From Ctenosaura bakeri (lineage: Eukaryota > Chordata > Lepidosauria > Squamata > Iguanidae), in the NCBI GenBank assembly GCA_948474755.1, contig CAOLHI010000355.1, forward strand, positions 248,001 through 312,000: a stretch of DNA of 64,000 nt. The letters run 5' to 3'. Position 1 is the stretch's first letter. Each line of letters opens with the position of its first letter. This document shows, in pieces, positions 24,453 through 35,518 of the stretch. Both the position numbers and the translations under genes were made by a program. The notes beneath the pieces are model-generated. The model made no database searches. It had not been told where the DNA came from and saw nothing but the letters and a program-made list of their open reading frames with translations.

Positions 24453-27400
24453 GGGTTTTATTACAATTTTTGCAACACATATCTTTGTCACCAAAGTTAC
24501 ATGTTGATGAGGAACATAGATATTCAGGCTCAAGACTTTCATGGAGTATATGCTTGTTCAGAAACCACCATAAACCACTTAGTAACTAACAGCTGTGCAG
24601 TCAAATTAACAGTACATTTTTACTTTGTTTGACTTCAAGCATTACCTCAGAACACTTGCCACACCAGTCCTATGAGGCATTTTTTATTCATTCTCAATAT
24701 AAAAAGCTTCAAAAACATGAACGACAGAAACAATCTGATACAGACAGAGAGGATTTCCAACTAAGAGCCAATGTAACAACCAAGTTGCCCAGAGCCTGTT
24801 ACAATTCTATGAATTACAGCTCTCCCTACAATCAAGGTAGGCAACTACCTGAAACACGTGGGCTTCACACACACCTAAATCTCATTTCCCTTCAGTAAAA
24901 AAAATACTCAAAATGCTTCCCCATGCATTCTAGGAGGGATGGGGGCAATTTTGCAATGCTTTTCCCCATTTGGGCTATTTTAGGTTTGGGAGAGACCCCC
25001 CCCAAACGTAGGGGTTAACTGGAAACTCCTAATTTCAACAAACTGCCCTCAGATGGCAGAAGAAAGCATATTATGGTTCTTACCATCATCCAAGAGAAAA
25101 AGTGTCCCTGAGAAGGTACATACTTTGTCTTCTACTAAGATTTTCACGGAAAGGTGTTCGTTTCCAGTCTGCCAAAATGAATGCTCCAATTATCAGTTAC
25201 CCTAATATTGGAAAGTAGGAAACACACAAACCTGGGTACCTTGCATCAGCCAAGGGATTAAAAGTTAGGCTTAAGGAGCTGTGTGCATTTATGTTTTTAC
25301 AATATGTATAAACTGCCTTGCTGTTAATCAGTTAAAGGCAGGATATAAATTTCCAGCTACTTCCCATTTTCTATCTTCAGTCTCTTCCTTCAATTTCTAG
25401 TTGAGTGTCTTGGGCACTCTTTACCACACCTTCACCAAAAATGACTATATCTTTCCTTTCCACTACAGAATTCCCTGTATCCTGTATCCTTCAAAATACA
25501 ACAAGTCCAAAATCCACAGAAGAGCGATACCTTTATTGGCCAACTCAAATACAGAATATACATCAAGAAAGTTTTCAAATCTTCACTGGTCTCTTCATCA
25601 GGCAAATACGTTAAAAATCATACAGGAGAAGAAAACTGATAATGTCACAGTCCTACATTTTGTCCCAGATATTATTTTCTGTTGTCAGTTAAGATGGTCT
25701 AGAGGGTTATCAATGCAAAGGCCACTCCCCTTCTTGGCCATGTGGATGGGGGGCAATAAAAGATAAGTAATAACATTCCAACTGCACTACCAAACAAAGT
25801 AACTTCCCTTGAGATATGAACTGCCTCTGCCCTGTGCGAAGTCAACCGTCTCTTTCTTAGGCAAAGAACAAATTTCTCAATTAGTCCCTGTACTGTGATG
25901 TCTGGAAAGCCTTTAGGTGCTATATAAGCAAAAAATGCCACTTGTAGTCCAAATGAAAGTTTACCCATTGTTAGGGGTAAAAAACCAAATAACTACATGA
26001 AACTAAGTTATCAATTAAATTGGAAATTGTCAAATGAAATGAGATTTATTTTAAACTTAATTTTTTGACTTAAGTTGGAACTCAAGAATGTTAACTTAAG
26101 TCATTTATTAATTAGATGAATGTTTTATTTGCCAAATAAAATCTAGATCTTTTAGATTTTTACACCTGCTTTTGTTTTCCTTCCCTTCCCTTATTACCTC
26201 TGCACTAAATATTAAGCTGGAAGCCCATACTTATATGCACACTGCTATAAACATGATTTGTTGTCTTAAAGACAGCAATATAGGGCTATGCAAAAGACGG
26301 AGGTCTCCAATATGGTGTCCACAGACATCTTCCGTCCAGCTGGCTAGGATCCCTGCCCCTCCTGACTGACGTTCATTTGTAACTGTTATACTGCATAGCA
26401 AAGCGCTAGCCTTCAATATCATCCCTCTTCTCAAGAATGACTTAGGGCCTCATGTAGGCCAATGAAGCACTCTTTAGAAAATGAAAATAGTGGATAACTA
26501 GTGTTTTAGTTTAGTGTTTTGTTCAGAAGTAAACAGCTGTTAGGAAAAAAAATGATGCCACGGATTAAGAGGAATGTTTTGCCTGTGCGTGTTGACTGAT
26601 GCACAATGTATGAGTTGTCTCGGTCTCACCAGTTTCTCTTGTGTACATTTTTGCATGTTTTATAGGGAAAAATGTGATTTAAGAATCAGGCACTACCTTT
26701 TCCTTGCATTAAAGTTCCTTGGTGATGTCACATTACCTATCAGTATGTGTTCTGTGAAACTGGTGCTGGTGTGGAAAACTGTATGATAAAAAATTGATTT
26801 TATATTCTGGACTTCAGACCGCACTTAGATTCTTACACAAGTTACTTTTTTCAGCTCACTCTTTTGCCTTCTTCTAAATAGATGCTTTGTGACTGGTCAC
26901 ACATCAGAACAATCATTTTGCAGGAGTGCTCATGGCTCTCCCTCAAAATTCCAGGCATTCCCATTAACATTAATTAATTAATTAACATTAACATTAATTG
27001 GGGTACTCCTGTGCAACAGTACAGGTTTTTAAATTCTTGTAGTGACAAAGAAATGTCATTCTTACAAAGTACTGGACCTTCCTCCTAGTCTAACGCCACA
27101 TTCATCACAAAGTCAATGGTACACAGCTCACAATACGATATTTATTCAACTGCACATAATCAGCATGCAAGTTGAAATGTGGTAATTCAGTTTATGAAAC
27201 ATCTCCAAAGAGCCTCCTATGTAATGAATTGCCTATACAATGTGAAAAGTCACACTTGAGACAAGAAAAACTATAGATGGCATTTTCTAGTTGCACATGC
27301 TAGGCTGAGGCAGCAAGACTTCCCACATGTTTGCAGAAACCTAGAGGGTTTTTGTTAAAGAAAGCTTTTCATAGCTGTGATGTGCTAACAGAACATCGGT

Positions 27401-29996
27401 CTTAAGCAAAATGCTCTATCAGCTACATAAGAGGTTCTGGCTTAATAACTAACAGTGTGAGCAACTCCCTCTTCACTGCTGTTTTAGGCTAAAAGGAAAT
27501 GCTCCAAAAAAGCATATTTTGCCCACATAGATTCAACACGCATTTCCTCTTACCAGCTACTTCTGAAATAGAACAGTTCAGTTCCCTGAACTCTACAGTA
27601 AAAAACAGTCATACTAGTAAGCCTGGAGGGGAAAAAACTGCATAGAAGTGAGGATATAATGCTTCTCAGAGCAGAATGACTGTTAATTCAAACAATATGC
27701 AAAAAGAAGTATCAAAATTAGAAATTGTGCTTAATGCATCCTCAGCAGCTTCCACACAGTAAACTATCTGAAGCTTGCATTGCATATAAAACAGTAAGCT
27801 GCCATACTGTTCAGCACACATGAACACAGTAAGGGTTCTTCCCCCTTAGATCTCTACATCACAGCACTTTGCTCACCAAGAACCACAAAAAGCAGCGTTA
27901 AGAAATAAATATGGCACAGGAAGTTTCAAGATACACACAAAACCTGACTGAATTTGTTCTGTCAAAACTAGCTTTTTCCTGTCAGAGGGCACAGAATGAG
28001 CTTCACTGAGTACCAAATGCTTTTTGAACATCTACATTTTCATAGCAGTTTTTGATGGTTCTTTACCAGTAGGCATAAAGATTCAAGGCAAACTTAACAA
28101 AGTCCCTTGTCTCAATAAAATTTTAAAGCAGTAGTTTAATTTTTATGTACAGTTGCAGACTTATAGAACTGATATGTGTTAGAATACCATAAAAGCCAAA
28201 TGGAGGCATCTGAACCTAGGAGTTTAGAAAAGCTGAAAAAATGCAGTCTTTGACTAATATGGCTGTAAAAGGACAAGGCAGTTAAGATTTTCAAGATGAA
28301 ATGTTCCACTATGTAGTTGTTCAGAAAACCTGAAGTTTAATCTAATCAACCCCCAAACAACACACACACACACACACACACACAGGCTGCTATTAATAGA
28401 TGTGCATTATATAAGTACTTGTGAATGTTTAATCCTTGAGATAATCATATTTGGCTTCAGAGTCTAATAGAAATATTTATGGGTTATAATTTGTGTGCCA
28501 TCAGCCTTGGAAGGCTAAAGACTCAATATTTTATTACTATCAAAGGGGCATTTGGAACAGTTCATAAGCATTATGCTGCAAAATTCAATGAAGCAAAATG
28601 GCAACATTGGAAGTATGCTGTCACTCTCAACAGGAGGCAGAGGAAGTGAAACATATGACACCTGGCCAGGCAAAGCAAAATCACCCAAAAACACACAACA
28701 CAAGAGTTAACATTAACTTACACTACAGTTTAAATGTATTTATTTAAAGTGGTCAAGAATCGAGACAATCCTGTCAGACCTGCCATTTTTAAGAGTGACT
28801 GAAAAATTAACCATCTCTCTCTCGCATAATATTGTTTTCATTGAAGTGAACATGCCCCAGCATGAATGCAAGCTAATTCTAAGTCCTGGGCACTTTCTTG
28901 TGGAAGTGGTATTTAGACACACTTGCAGACAACAGGCTTAACTTGCAGGTAACTAATCCATATGCAGACACATAGAATAATGATGCCATTTGATCGTGTG
29001 CAAATTATGACAGATCAATATCACAATGTCATCTTGTCTTAACTGCATTCTCCTTAAATGAAGTGAAGCTCACTCCTTAAGCTACTACAACAGATGAAGT
29101 CAGATTGTTCTAGAGTTGCAAAGTAGAAGAAAATGAATAGAAAATTTGCCTTGCTGGCACACTTGAAGTAGGATTCAAATCTTTAAAAAAACAAAACAGT
29201 GCTTTAAAAAATCTTGGCAAATTACAACAGCCAAATGACAAAGTGTTTCTTTGAAGAAAGACTAACATTAGGTCAAAGAACAGAACAACAATCTAATTCC
29301 ACACACAGTCCAGAGACCCAGCCTCTGAAGGCAAGAGAGAGGCAAAGTAATCCTTAGTCTAATGATTAGAACAACCATTTCAGAAGTTACAACAGTGTAA
29401 TGAAATGAGTCAATATGCCTGATACCCATTACCTTTACTACCCTACAATTTGGTAAGCCTAAAGCTTATGATTTCTATTTGGAGCCTATTTTGCTCCATG
29501 ATAAACCCTTTCCATCACTATGAAGTCAGTCCAGAGCAGTTCCAATATAAGAGAAAATTTATTCAGGGCGAAAGCGTTAATCAAGAACATCTTGCATTTA
29601 TTTCACCCTCTGACACAAAGTTACATTACAAAGTCTGCTTCCATTACAATTACACTTCTTTGCACTTGTCACATGCTATTTCTCCCACACTGCAACTGAA
29701 GGGATATAGAGGCTGCCTTGATAGTTTTCCCAGACAGAATGAGCTTGACTCCAAATCTCCAAACCAATGAGTTAAACCTGAATTTAAAACAAAAAAGCGC
29801 ACAACTGAAAAGACTGCTGATTGTTGCATTTTTTTAGATGTATCAAAGTCTATCCTAAATTTTAAAACTACAGATCTAAAATCTGAACTCTTAAACAGGC
29901 TTCACACAGAGATTTTTCAAAAGTGCTTGTCATATAAGTGGCTCAGTATTTAAAAAAACTTCAGGATGGGAATGATGCTCTCAGTAAAAATGAAAC
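24453..29996. other. Repeat-poor stretch of intron 1 with one unassigned repeat and a (CA)n tract
   Basis: A minus-strand phrase at about 25615-25500 (ttggccaataaaggtatcgc preceded by cctgatgaagagacc) looks like the 3' end of a dispersed retroelement, perhaps Penelope-like; confidence is low. A (CA)12 microsatellite lies at 28361-28384. A palindromic attaattaattaa run lies near 26970. No other feature recognised. Confidence 0.4.
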
Positions 29997-29999
29997 TGC

Positions 30000-30446
30000 G
30001 GCCATTTCCACACGGGGCGAGGGAACTGTTACTCACTGGACTTTTGGGCTCCCCGGTCCAGTCCACGCTGCTCCGGAGCAGCACGTGGGCACTGCTCCGC
30101 ACTCCTCCAGGGATGAAAATGGTGGCTTCCGGTTGGTCAAGGGTCTCGACCAACCGCTGAAGCTCGCCAGCCTAAAGTCCGCCCCCAGCAGATCGCAGGC
30201 TCGCACCAATGCGAACCTCAGAATCTGTATAAGGGAGCAGGCTCACAGTGGCGCTCTCCGTGCTTTTGAAAGACCTGTTTTTAGCGGTCTTTCAAAAGCA
30301 CGCTGGATGACCCACTTGGGGTTGTTCCGGAGTGGGCTGGGGTGCGGATCTACGTTAAGTAGGTCCGACCCAGTCCACTCCCAGGTGCAGACGTCCTCCC
30401 TGGAGGACACTCTGCCCCGTTTTAAAAACCCCGTGTGGAAATGGCC
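30000..30446. mobile_element. 447-bp MITE with perfect 18-bp terminal inverted repeats and TGC duplication
   Basis: The left end ggccatttccacacgggg (30000-30017) is matched exactly by its inverse at 30429-30446. The trinucleotide TGC flanks both sides (29997-29999, 30447-30449). A 17-bp internal hairpin (arms 30259-30275 and 30286-30302) lies near the middle. GC content is much higher than the surrounding intron. The overlapping 176-codon ORF has no protein-like features. Three-base duplications fit PIF/Harbinger-type elements, but no transposase is present to confirm it. Confidence 0.8.
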
Positions 30447-30594
30447 TGCATCTCTAGATCAGACTTAGGTCCCTCAAGTACAACACTCTTTCAGTATCCT
30501 CTCTAAAGGATGAAAAGCAGGACACTGGAATTAACAGTATCTGACACTTAGTGTTACACCGTCTCAGAAAACTGAGGTTGTACTTTTTTTAACC

Positions 30595-30925
30595 AGAGTC
30601 AGAATCACCCATTGTATTTCCAGAGGTTTTTACGGGTATGAAAGCTGGACGATGAAGAAAAACTGACACGAAGAAAAGCATCTCATCTGAAATGTGGTAC
30701 TGCAGAATGCTACAAATACCACGGATTGCCAAAAAGGCAAATAAATGAGTCCTAGAGAAAACTGAGTCTAAACTGTTCCCAGAAGCCAAAATAACTAAAC
30801 TGAGGCTATCACACTTTGGTCGTATCATGAAACGTAGCTCATTAGCAAAGACAACAATGCTGGGAAAAGTAATAGGAAATAAAGAAGAGTAACATCACAA
30901 GACAAATGGATTGATTCATTCTGTA
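30595..30925 (+). mobile_element. Bov-B (RTE) LINE fragment
   Basis: Plus-strand translation gives YGYESWTMKKKLTRRKA, then a W-poor version of the WRRMLRIPWT segment (AECYKYHGLPKRQINES), then remnants of the LSYFGHIMRR and GKVEGKRRRGRPRMRWIDSI blocks. This is the C-terminal region of Bov-B ORF2, with stops and small indels. Known biology: Sauria-type SINEs share their 3' tail with this LINE family. Confidence 0.75.
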
Positions 30926-31825
30926 TTTCTCAAAGCAAGAATCCTGATTGATTCAATATTTGTGCACTGAGGTAATATACATAAAGTTTCTCCAAAGTCA
31001 TGTTCTTATGTGAGCTACATAGTAATCATAAGTTGGACCAACATGAAACTCTTCTGATTTTTTTCATTATAGCTGATTTATATGGTTATATAGCTAACTT
31101 TCATGTGTAAAACAGAGCCAAACCATACTAACGAACCAATATGTAACTTGTCAAAACACTGGCTTCCATTTTACAATAAGCCAATTTCATGAAGAATGAA
31201 ATGAAGAATAATTTAGTACGGCTAGAATCCTAATAACTACAAACTATATTTATTTATGGAAATGGAATTTCTTGCCTCTTTCCTGTTTAACTGAACTGGC
31301 AAAAGACAGTCTTAATGGACACTGCAAGAAATTTGGAACTTTTGTTTCAATACGATGACCATGTACTCCACATCTGATTCTTACTAGTCAGCACTACCTT
31401 CTCCCATGGTTCTTTCCAATTGTATTCATTATGATAAAGAGTAGTGGCTTGAACTCATGTAGTTTATCAATATTGTGGTCTTCTGGTTAAAAGTACAGAT
31501 GGGCCAATCAAATCCTCGGATCCTCAAATCCTGGGCAAGGATCCGAGGTTCATGGATCTGAATCCTCATGCCAAAAATGGCAAACCAAATCTTTCGAATC
31601 CACCAACCAAGTTTGTTTTTCACTTTTTAAAATTAGTGCCTCTGGGGCCTGCTAAAAGCCTGACTGGCCAGCAGGTCTCTAGGCGGGCAAAAATTGCAGC
31701 ATAAAGCCGTGTGTGCTCAACCAGAGGCTGCCTGTGTCCGCTGCCTGTGCCCGCTGGGGCTGCCTGCCTGTGTCCACAGCTGCCTCCCTCTGCAAAGTTA
31801 TATAATTATTCTCTATTCTTTTGAC

Positions 31826-32055
31826 TTGAGACTGGAGGGTAGGGATTGGTGATGATTGAGACTGGAGTAGAGACTTGACTTGAAAGTCCCTTGTAGGACT
31901 TGAGACAGCAGGGGTGCAGAATTGAGACTGGACTAGAGGCTGGGGTTTTTGTTGTTTTTAAGTGCCTTGTTGCAAGACTTGAGACTGCAGGGTGAAGAAC
32001 TGAGACCAGACTAGAGGCTTGACTTGAAATACCTTGCAGGACTTGAGACTTGACT
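31826..32055 (+). repeat. Imperfect tandem repeats in the hAT leader
   Basis: Three copies of a 55-80 bp unit built on ttgagactgg...actagagg...cttgacttgaaa...ccttg..aggacttgagac. They lie between the left terminus and the transposase start and have no coding meaning. Confidence 0.6.
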
Positions 32056-32407
32056 GGAAGGTACCATCTTCTTGAGATTTCAAGGACAGCTGGAAGATTC
32101 CTTTGCATAGCTCCCTTGCAAACCTCTTTCATACACAATTCTGGGGTTTGTAGTTTTACAAGGTGTCACAGTCAAAGTGTGCTGGTGCATCACAGCACAA
32201 TACCAGCACAGCGCCTTCATCTCATTTTCAACCTGGGAAGATCCTGAGGCAAAACTATGAGAATTGTCCTGGCCTGATTTCTTCAGAGGGAGGTTTGCCT
32301 TTGCCTAGGCTTTTGCTAAGGCTGAGAGAACGTGTCTTGCTCAAGATTATCCTTGCCTTTTTTTTTTCTTTTCTTTTCTTTTTCTGGTAATTGTCAACCC
32401 AGGAGAT

Positions 32408-34364
32408 ATGGCATCATCTCAAGCATCTTCCAACATCTGGAATTACTTCCAAATTACATGTAATGAGAATTATGCCCATTACACTCTGTGTTCTGCAAAT
32501 ATGTTCAGAGGGAAAGACTCACATACTACTTCAGCCACGCAGAAACACATCCGAACCCAACATTTAGCCCAATTTCAAGAACTGAAAGGTAGAAGTGCAT
32601 CATCTACAATGACTCCAGTTTCACCCTTAAGCCCTGCTGTGGCTGTCAGAGCCGAGTGCCAACATGAAGACAGTACTGACACAGATGATACAGCTGCTAT
32701 TGGGACTCTCGCACCAGTTCCTTCAAGTCTCAGTCCAAGTTCAGTAGCTTCACCCCCAGTGAAATGCAAATCAGCATCTTCTTTCCAACTGACTCTAAAA
32801 GCATTCATGTACACCACTCAAAGTTTCAAGCCCGGAGATAGAAGAGCTAAAGTCATCACAAGGTTGGTTGCTGAAATGATCTGCAAATATAACCAGCCAT
32901 TGTCCATAATGGAAGAGAAAGGCTTCAGAAAGTTGATAAGCCACCTTGACCCACAGTACAATATCTCAAGCAGGAAATGCTTTGCCCAAAAGATGATACC
33001 AGAGATGTTTGAAGAGGAAAAAAGAAACGTGGAGAATCTTTTAAAGAACACTGACTTTTTTGCAGTGACAACTGACATGTGGACCTCAACAAGTTGTGAC
33101 AGTTATCTCAGTTTGACAGTTCACTTCATAGATGACAACTCGGAGTACCATCACTTGTGCTTAGAATGCATTCCCTTTGCAGAGGTTTCCCACACAGCAT
33201 CAGCAATAGAAGCTATCATCACTACCACTACAAAAGAATGGAATTTCTTACACAAAGTTGTGTGTATCATGAGAGACAACAGGCCAAATATGGCTGCAGC
33301 TTTGGAACGCAGTACCTTTGACCTGCCTTGCCTTGCCTTGCTCACACCTTTCAGTCAGTTGTCAAAGATGGCTTACTGAACAAGACTGAAATTAAGGCGA
33401 TCATGTCCACCTCCCAGAGTATCGTGGGACACTTCAAGCACTCCTCTAAAGCCGTGAAAGAGTTATGAGCTTTTCAAGCCAAACTAGGTGTGAAACCCCA
33501 TCGGCTGATACAAGATGAACCGACTAGATGGAATTCTCAGCATCACATGTTCAGTTGTCTCATGGAACAAAAGCAAGCTGTTTTACTATCTGCTTCGGAG
33601 TTGACTTTCCAGGTGGATCTGACCGCTCGACAACGGATCATTATGGAAGAAGCAATATGATTCCTAGATGTGTTCGATGGAGCAACATTTGTGGCCAATT
33701 CCAGTGAAGTGATCATCTCAGAAATAATTCCCTTAGTGAATAGCACCACTTTTACTCTCCAAAACTTCAAATCAACCTTAGGTGCCAACCAGGGTTTCTG
33801 AAATGACTTGCTGACATCTCTGAAGAGGCGCTATCAGTCTGTGGAGACAGAAAAACTGTGTGCTCTTAGAATTCTCCTGGATCCCCACTTAAAAGCCAGT
33901 GTCTTTTTGAACAAACAATCAAGTGAAATCAACACTGGCCACGGTGATCTTCATTTGCAAGCAGATGTCACTGAGCTGCAGTCATCACAAGAAAGACAAA
34001 GAGACACTAGCACTGTCAAATGAACCAGAAGAAGATCACAGAATGTGGAGTCACTATGCTCAGTTGATGACCCCATCTAGCAGCAGTGAGGACAGTTGCA
34101 CTTTGACTCCTGAAGATTAAATCAATGCCTACTCGTCAGAACCCCTGCTTCCGCCATCTGCAGACATCTTCAAGTACTAGAAGGACAAGCAAAAATATCC
34201 CAAATTTGAGGAAACTGTCCAAAAGGTTCCTAATCACACCACCATTGACAGTAATGTCAGAAAGACTCTTCAGCACATCAGGTGTCACAGCTGATAAAAA
34301 ACAGAGCAGGCTAGACCCAGAGCGAGTTAGAATGCTGGTGTTTTTGAACAAAAATCTGCATTAA
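32408..34364 (+). pseudogene. hAT transposase pseudogene (BED finger, RNase H-like core, hATC dimerisation domain)
   Basis: The start codon at 32408 opens 323 codons. Residues 5-55 are a BED-type finger with the aromatic IWNYF, but the first Cys of the C-x2-C pair is Tyr (AHYTLC); the H-x4-H pair is present. Residues about 215-225 hold TTDMWTS, with the first catalytic Asp of the hAT RNase H-like fold. At 33326-33340 three CCTTG units sit where two would keep the frame, and the ORF ends soon after. The same protein continues in other frames with TGA codons near 33466, 33658 and 33799, ending at 34364 in the hATC domain (PPLTVMSERLFSTSG, then PERVRMLVFLNKNLH). Broken, so not a working transposase. 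Confidence 0.85.
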
Positions 34365-34769
34365 AGGTTTCAGCTATGTTTTTTGTTTATTTACATTACC
34401 CTGAAACAGTTCAGGTAGGAACTCTTACAAGTTTAAAAGGTAATATGTTTCTGTTGTTCTTAATCATGTGAAAAGAATCAAGACTTGGGAATTATATACT
34501 TCATGTAGTAGATGAACATGTCAATTGCATTTCTATCTCCTTAATGAGAAGTATATAGGTATGTTTTCCTGAAAGTGAAAACTTTTAATTTTTTTCATTA
34601 AACAAAGATGTCAAAGTCTTCTTCAAAAACACTTTTCAGTAAAAGTGCTTTCTTTCCCTTGCTTTTTAAACCTTTTTTTAAAAAAGGATTCGAAAGATTC
34701 GAGATTCATGGATTCCCAGAACCTTCCACGGATTTGGATCCAGAAAATTCTGGATTCTTCCCATCCCAT

Positions 34770-35329
34770 ATAACTGGTATCAGACTAACAATACTAGATA
34801 TCAGAAAACTTTTGCTAAACACACGCTCAATGGGTTTATGCCACCATCACCAACAGGCAGTAGCCTGCTTAAACCAGTTACCCACACCTTCTAAACAAGG
34901 TACCAGTAACTGATTTGAGAATTTCCTCCAAACACCTAACTTAAAGAAAGTGTCTAAGCCAATTTTTTTATTCAGACCTAACAACTAATTATGGCCTAAG
35001 AAGCAAGGATATCTTTGCAAGGACACACACACAAAAGGAATAGAAGGCACATAAGCATTTGAATCATTCCCAGTCCACAAATCACATTTAGTCACAGATC
35101 ATGTCTGGCACAACAACAGACTGACTCATTCAACCATATGCAGAGCAATATGAATATGAATCCATTTCACAGAGTATACCAATGTTCTAACAAAGAAAGA
35201 TCTTGGTTTTATCCAAGAATTAGACTCTCTTTTGGAATCTTTGGGGCCTGGCTACTTGATGGTGGCAACCTTTTTCTTCAGGTAAGTGTTCAAAGTTCAG
35301 GTTTTTTGTTCACAGACAATAAATATGAG
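34770..35329. other. Intronic DNA, no recognised feature
   Basis: Short stretch between the hAT element and the next SINE; nothing recognised. Confidence 0.4.
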
Positions 35330-35518
35330 TAGGTGTGTATCCTTAAGTTGCCCACCAATTTATGGCAACACCATGAATTTCATAGGGCTTTCTTTGGCAA
35401 GGAATTCAGTTCCTCTGAAATACAGCCTACAGCACCTCACATTCACATCTCCCAACTAAGTACAAACCAGAGCTGACTCTGCTTAGCTTCCAAGATTAGA
35501 CAGGGGTATAAATAGCCT
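35330..35518 (-). mobile_element. 5S rRNA-derived SINE with Bov-B-like tail, minus orientation
   Basis: Read on the minus strand, 35518-35430 resembles 5S rRNA: gtctaatcttggaagctaag, cagagtcagctctggtttgt, acttagttgggaga, ggtgctgtaggct. The tail follows (ccctatgaaattcatggtgt, tgccataaattggtgggcaa). The order of 5S internal promoter and RTE-type tail is that of a SINE, not a 5S gene. Confidence 0.8.

Larger units (their letters stand above)
31496..34765 (+). mobile_element. hAT DNA transposon, autonomous type, decayed
   Basis: The left region begins cagatgggccaatcaaatcc and the right region ends ggattcttcccatc, its degenerate inverse. Farther in, aatctttcgaatcc on the left (about 31588) recurs inverted as ggattcgaaagatt at 34686. 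The terminal repeats are therefore long (about 100 bp) and diverged. The transposase gene lies between them. I could not identify the 8-bp target-site duplication expected of hAT, so the exact termini are approximate. Confidence 0.75.

Noticed and set aside
29938..30468. 176-codon ORF
   Set aside because: Lies across a GC-rich non-coding MITE; no domain-like pattern.
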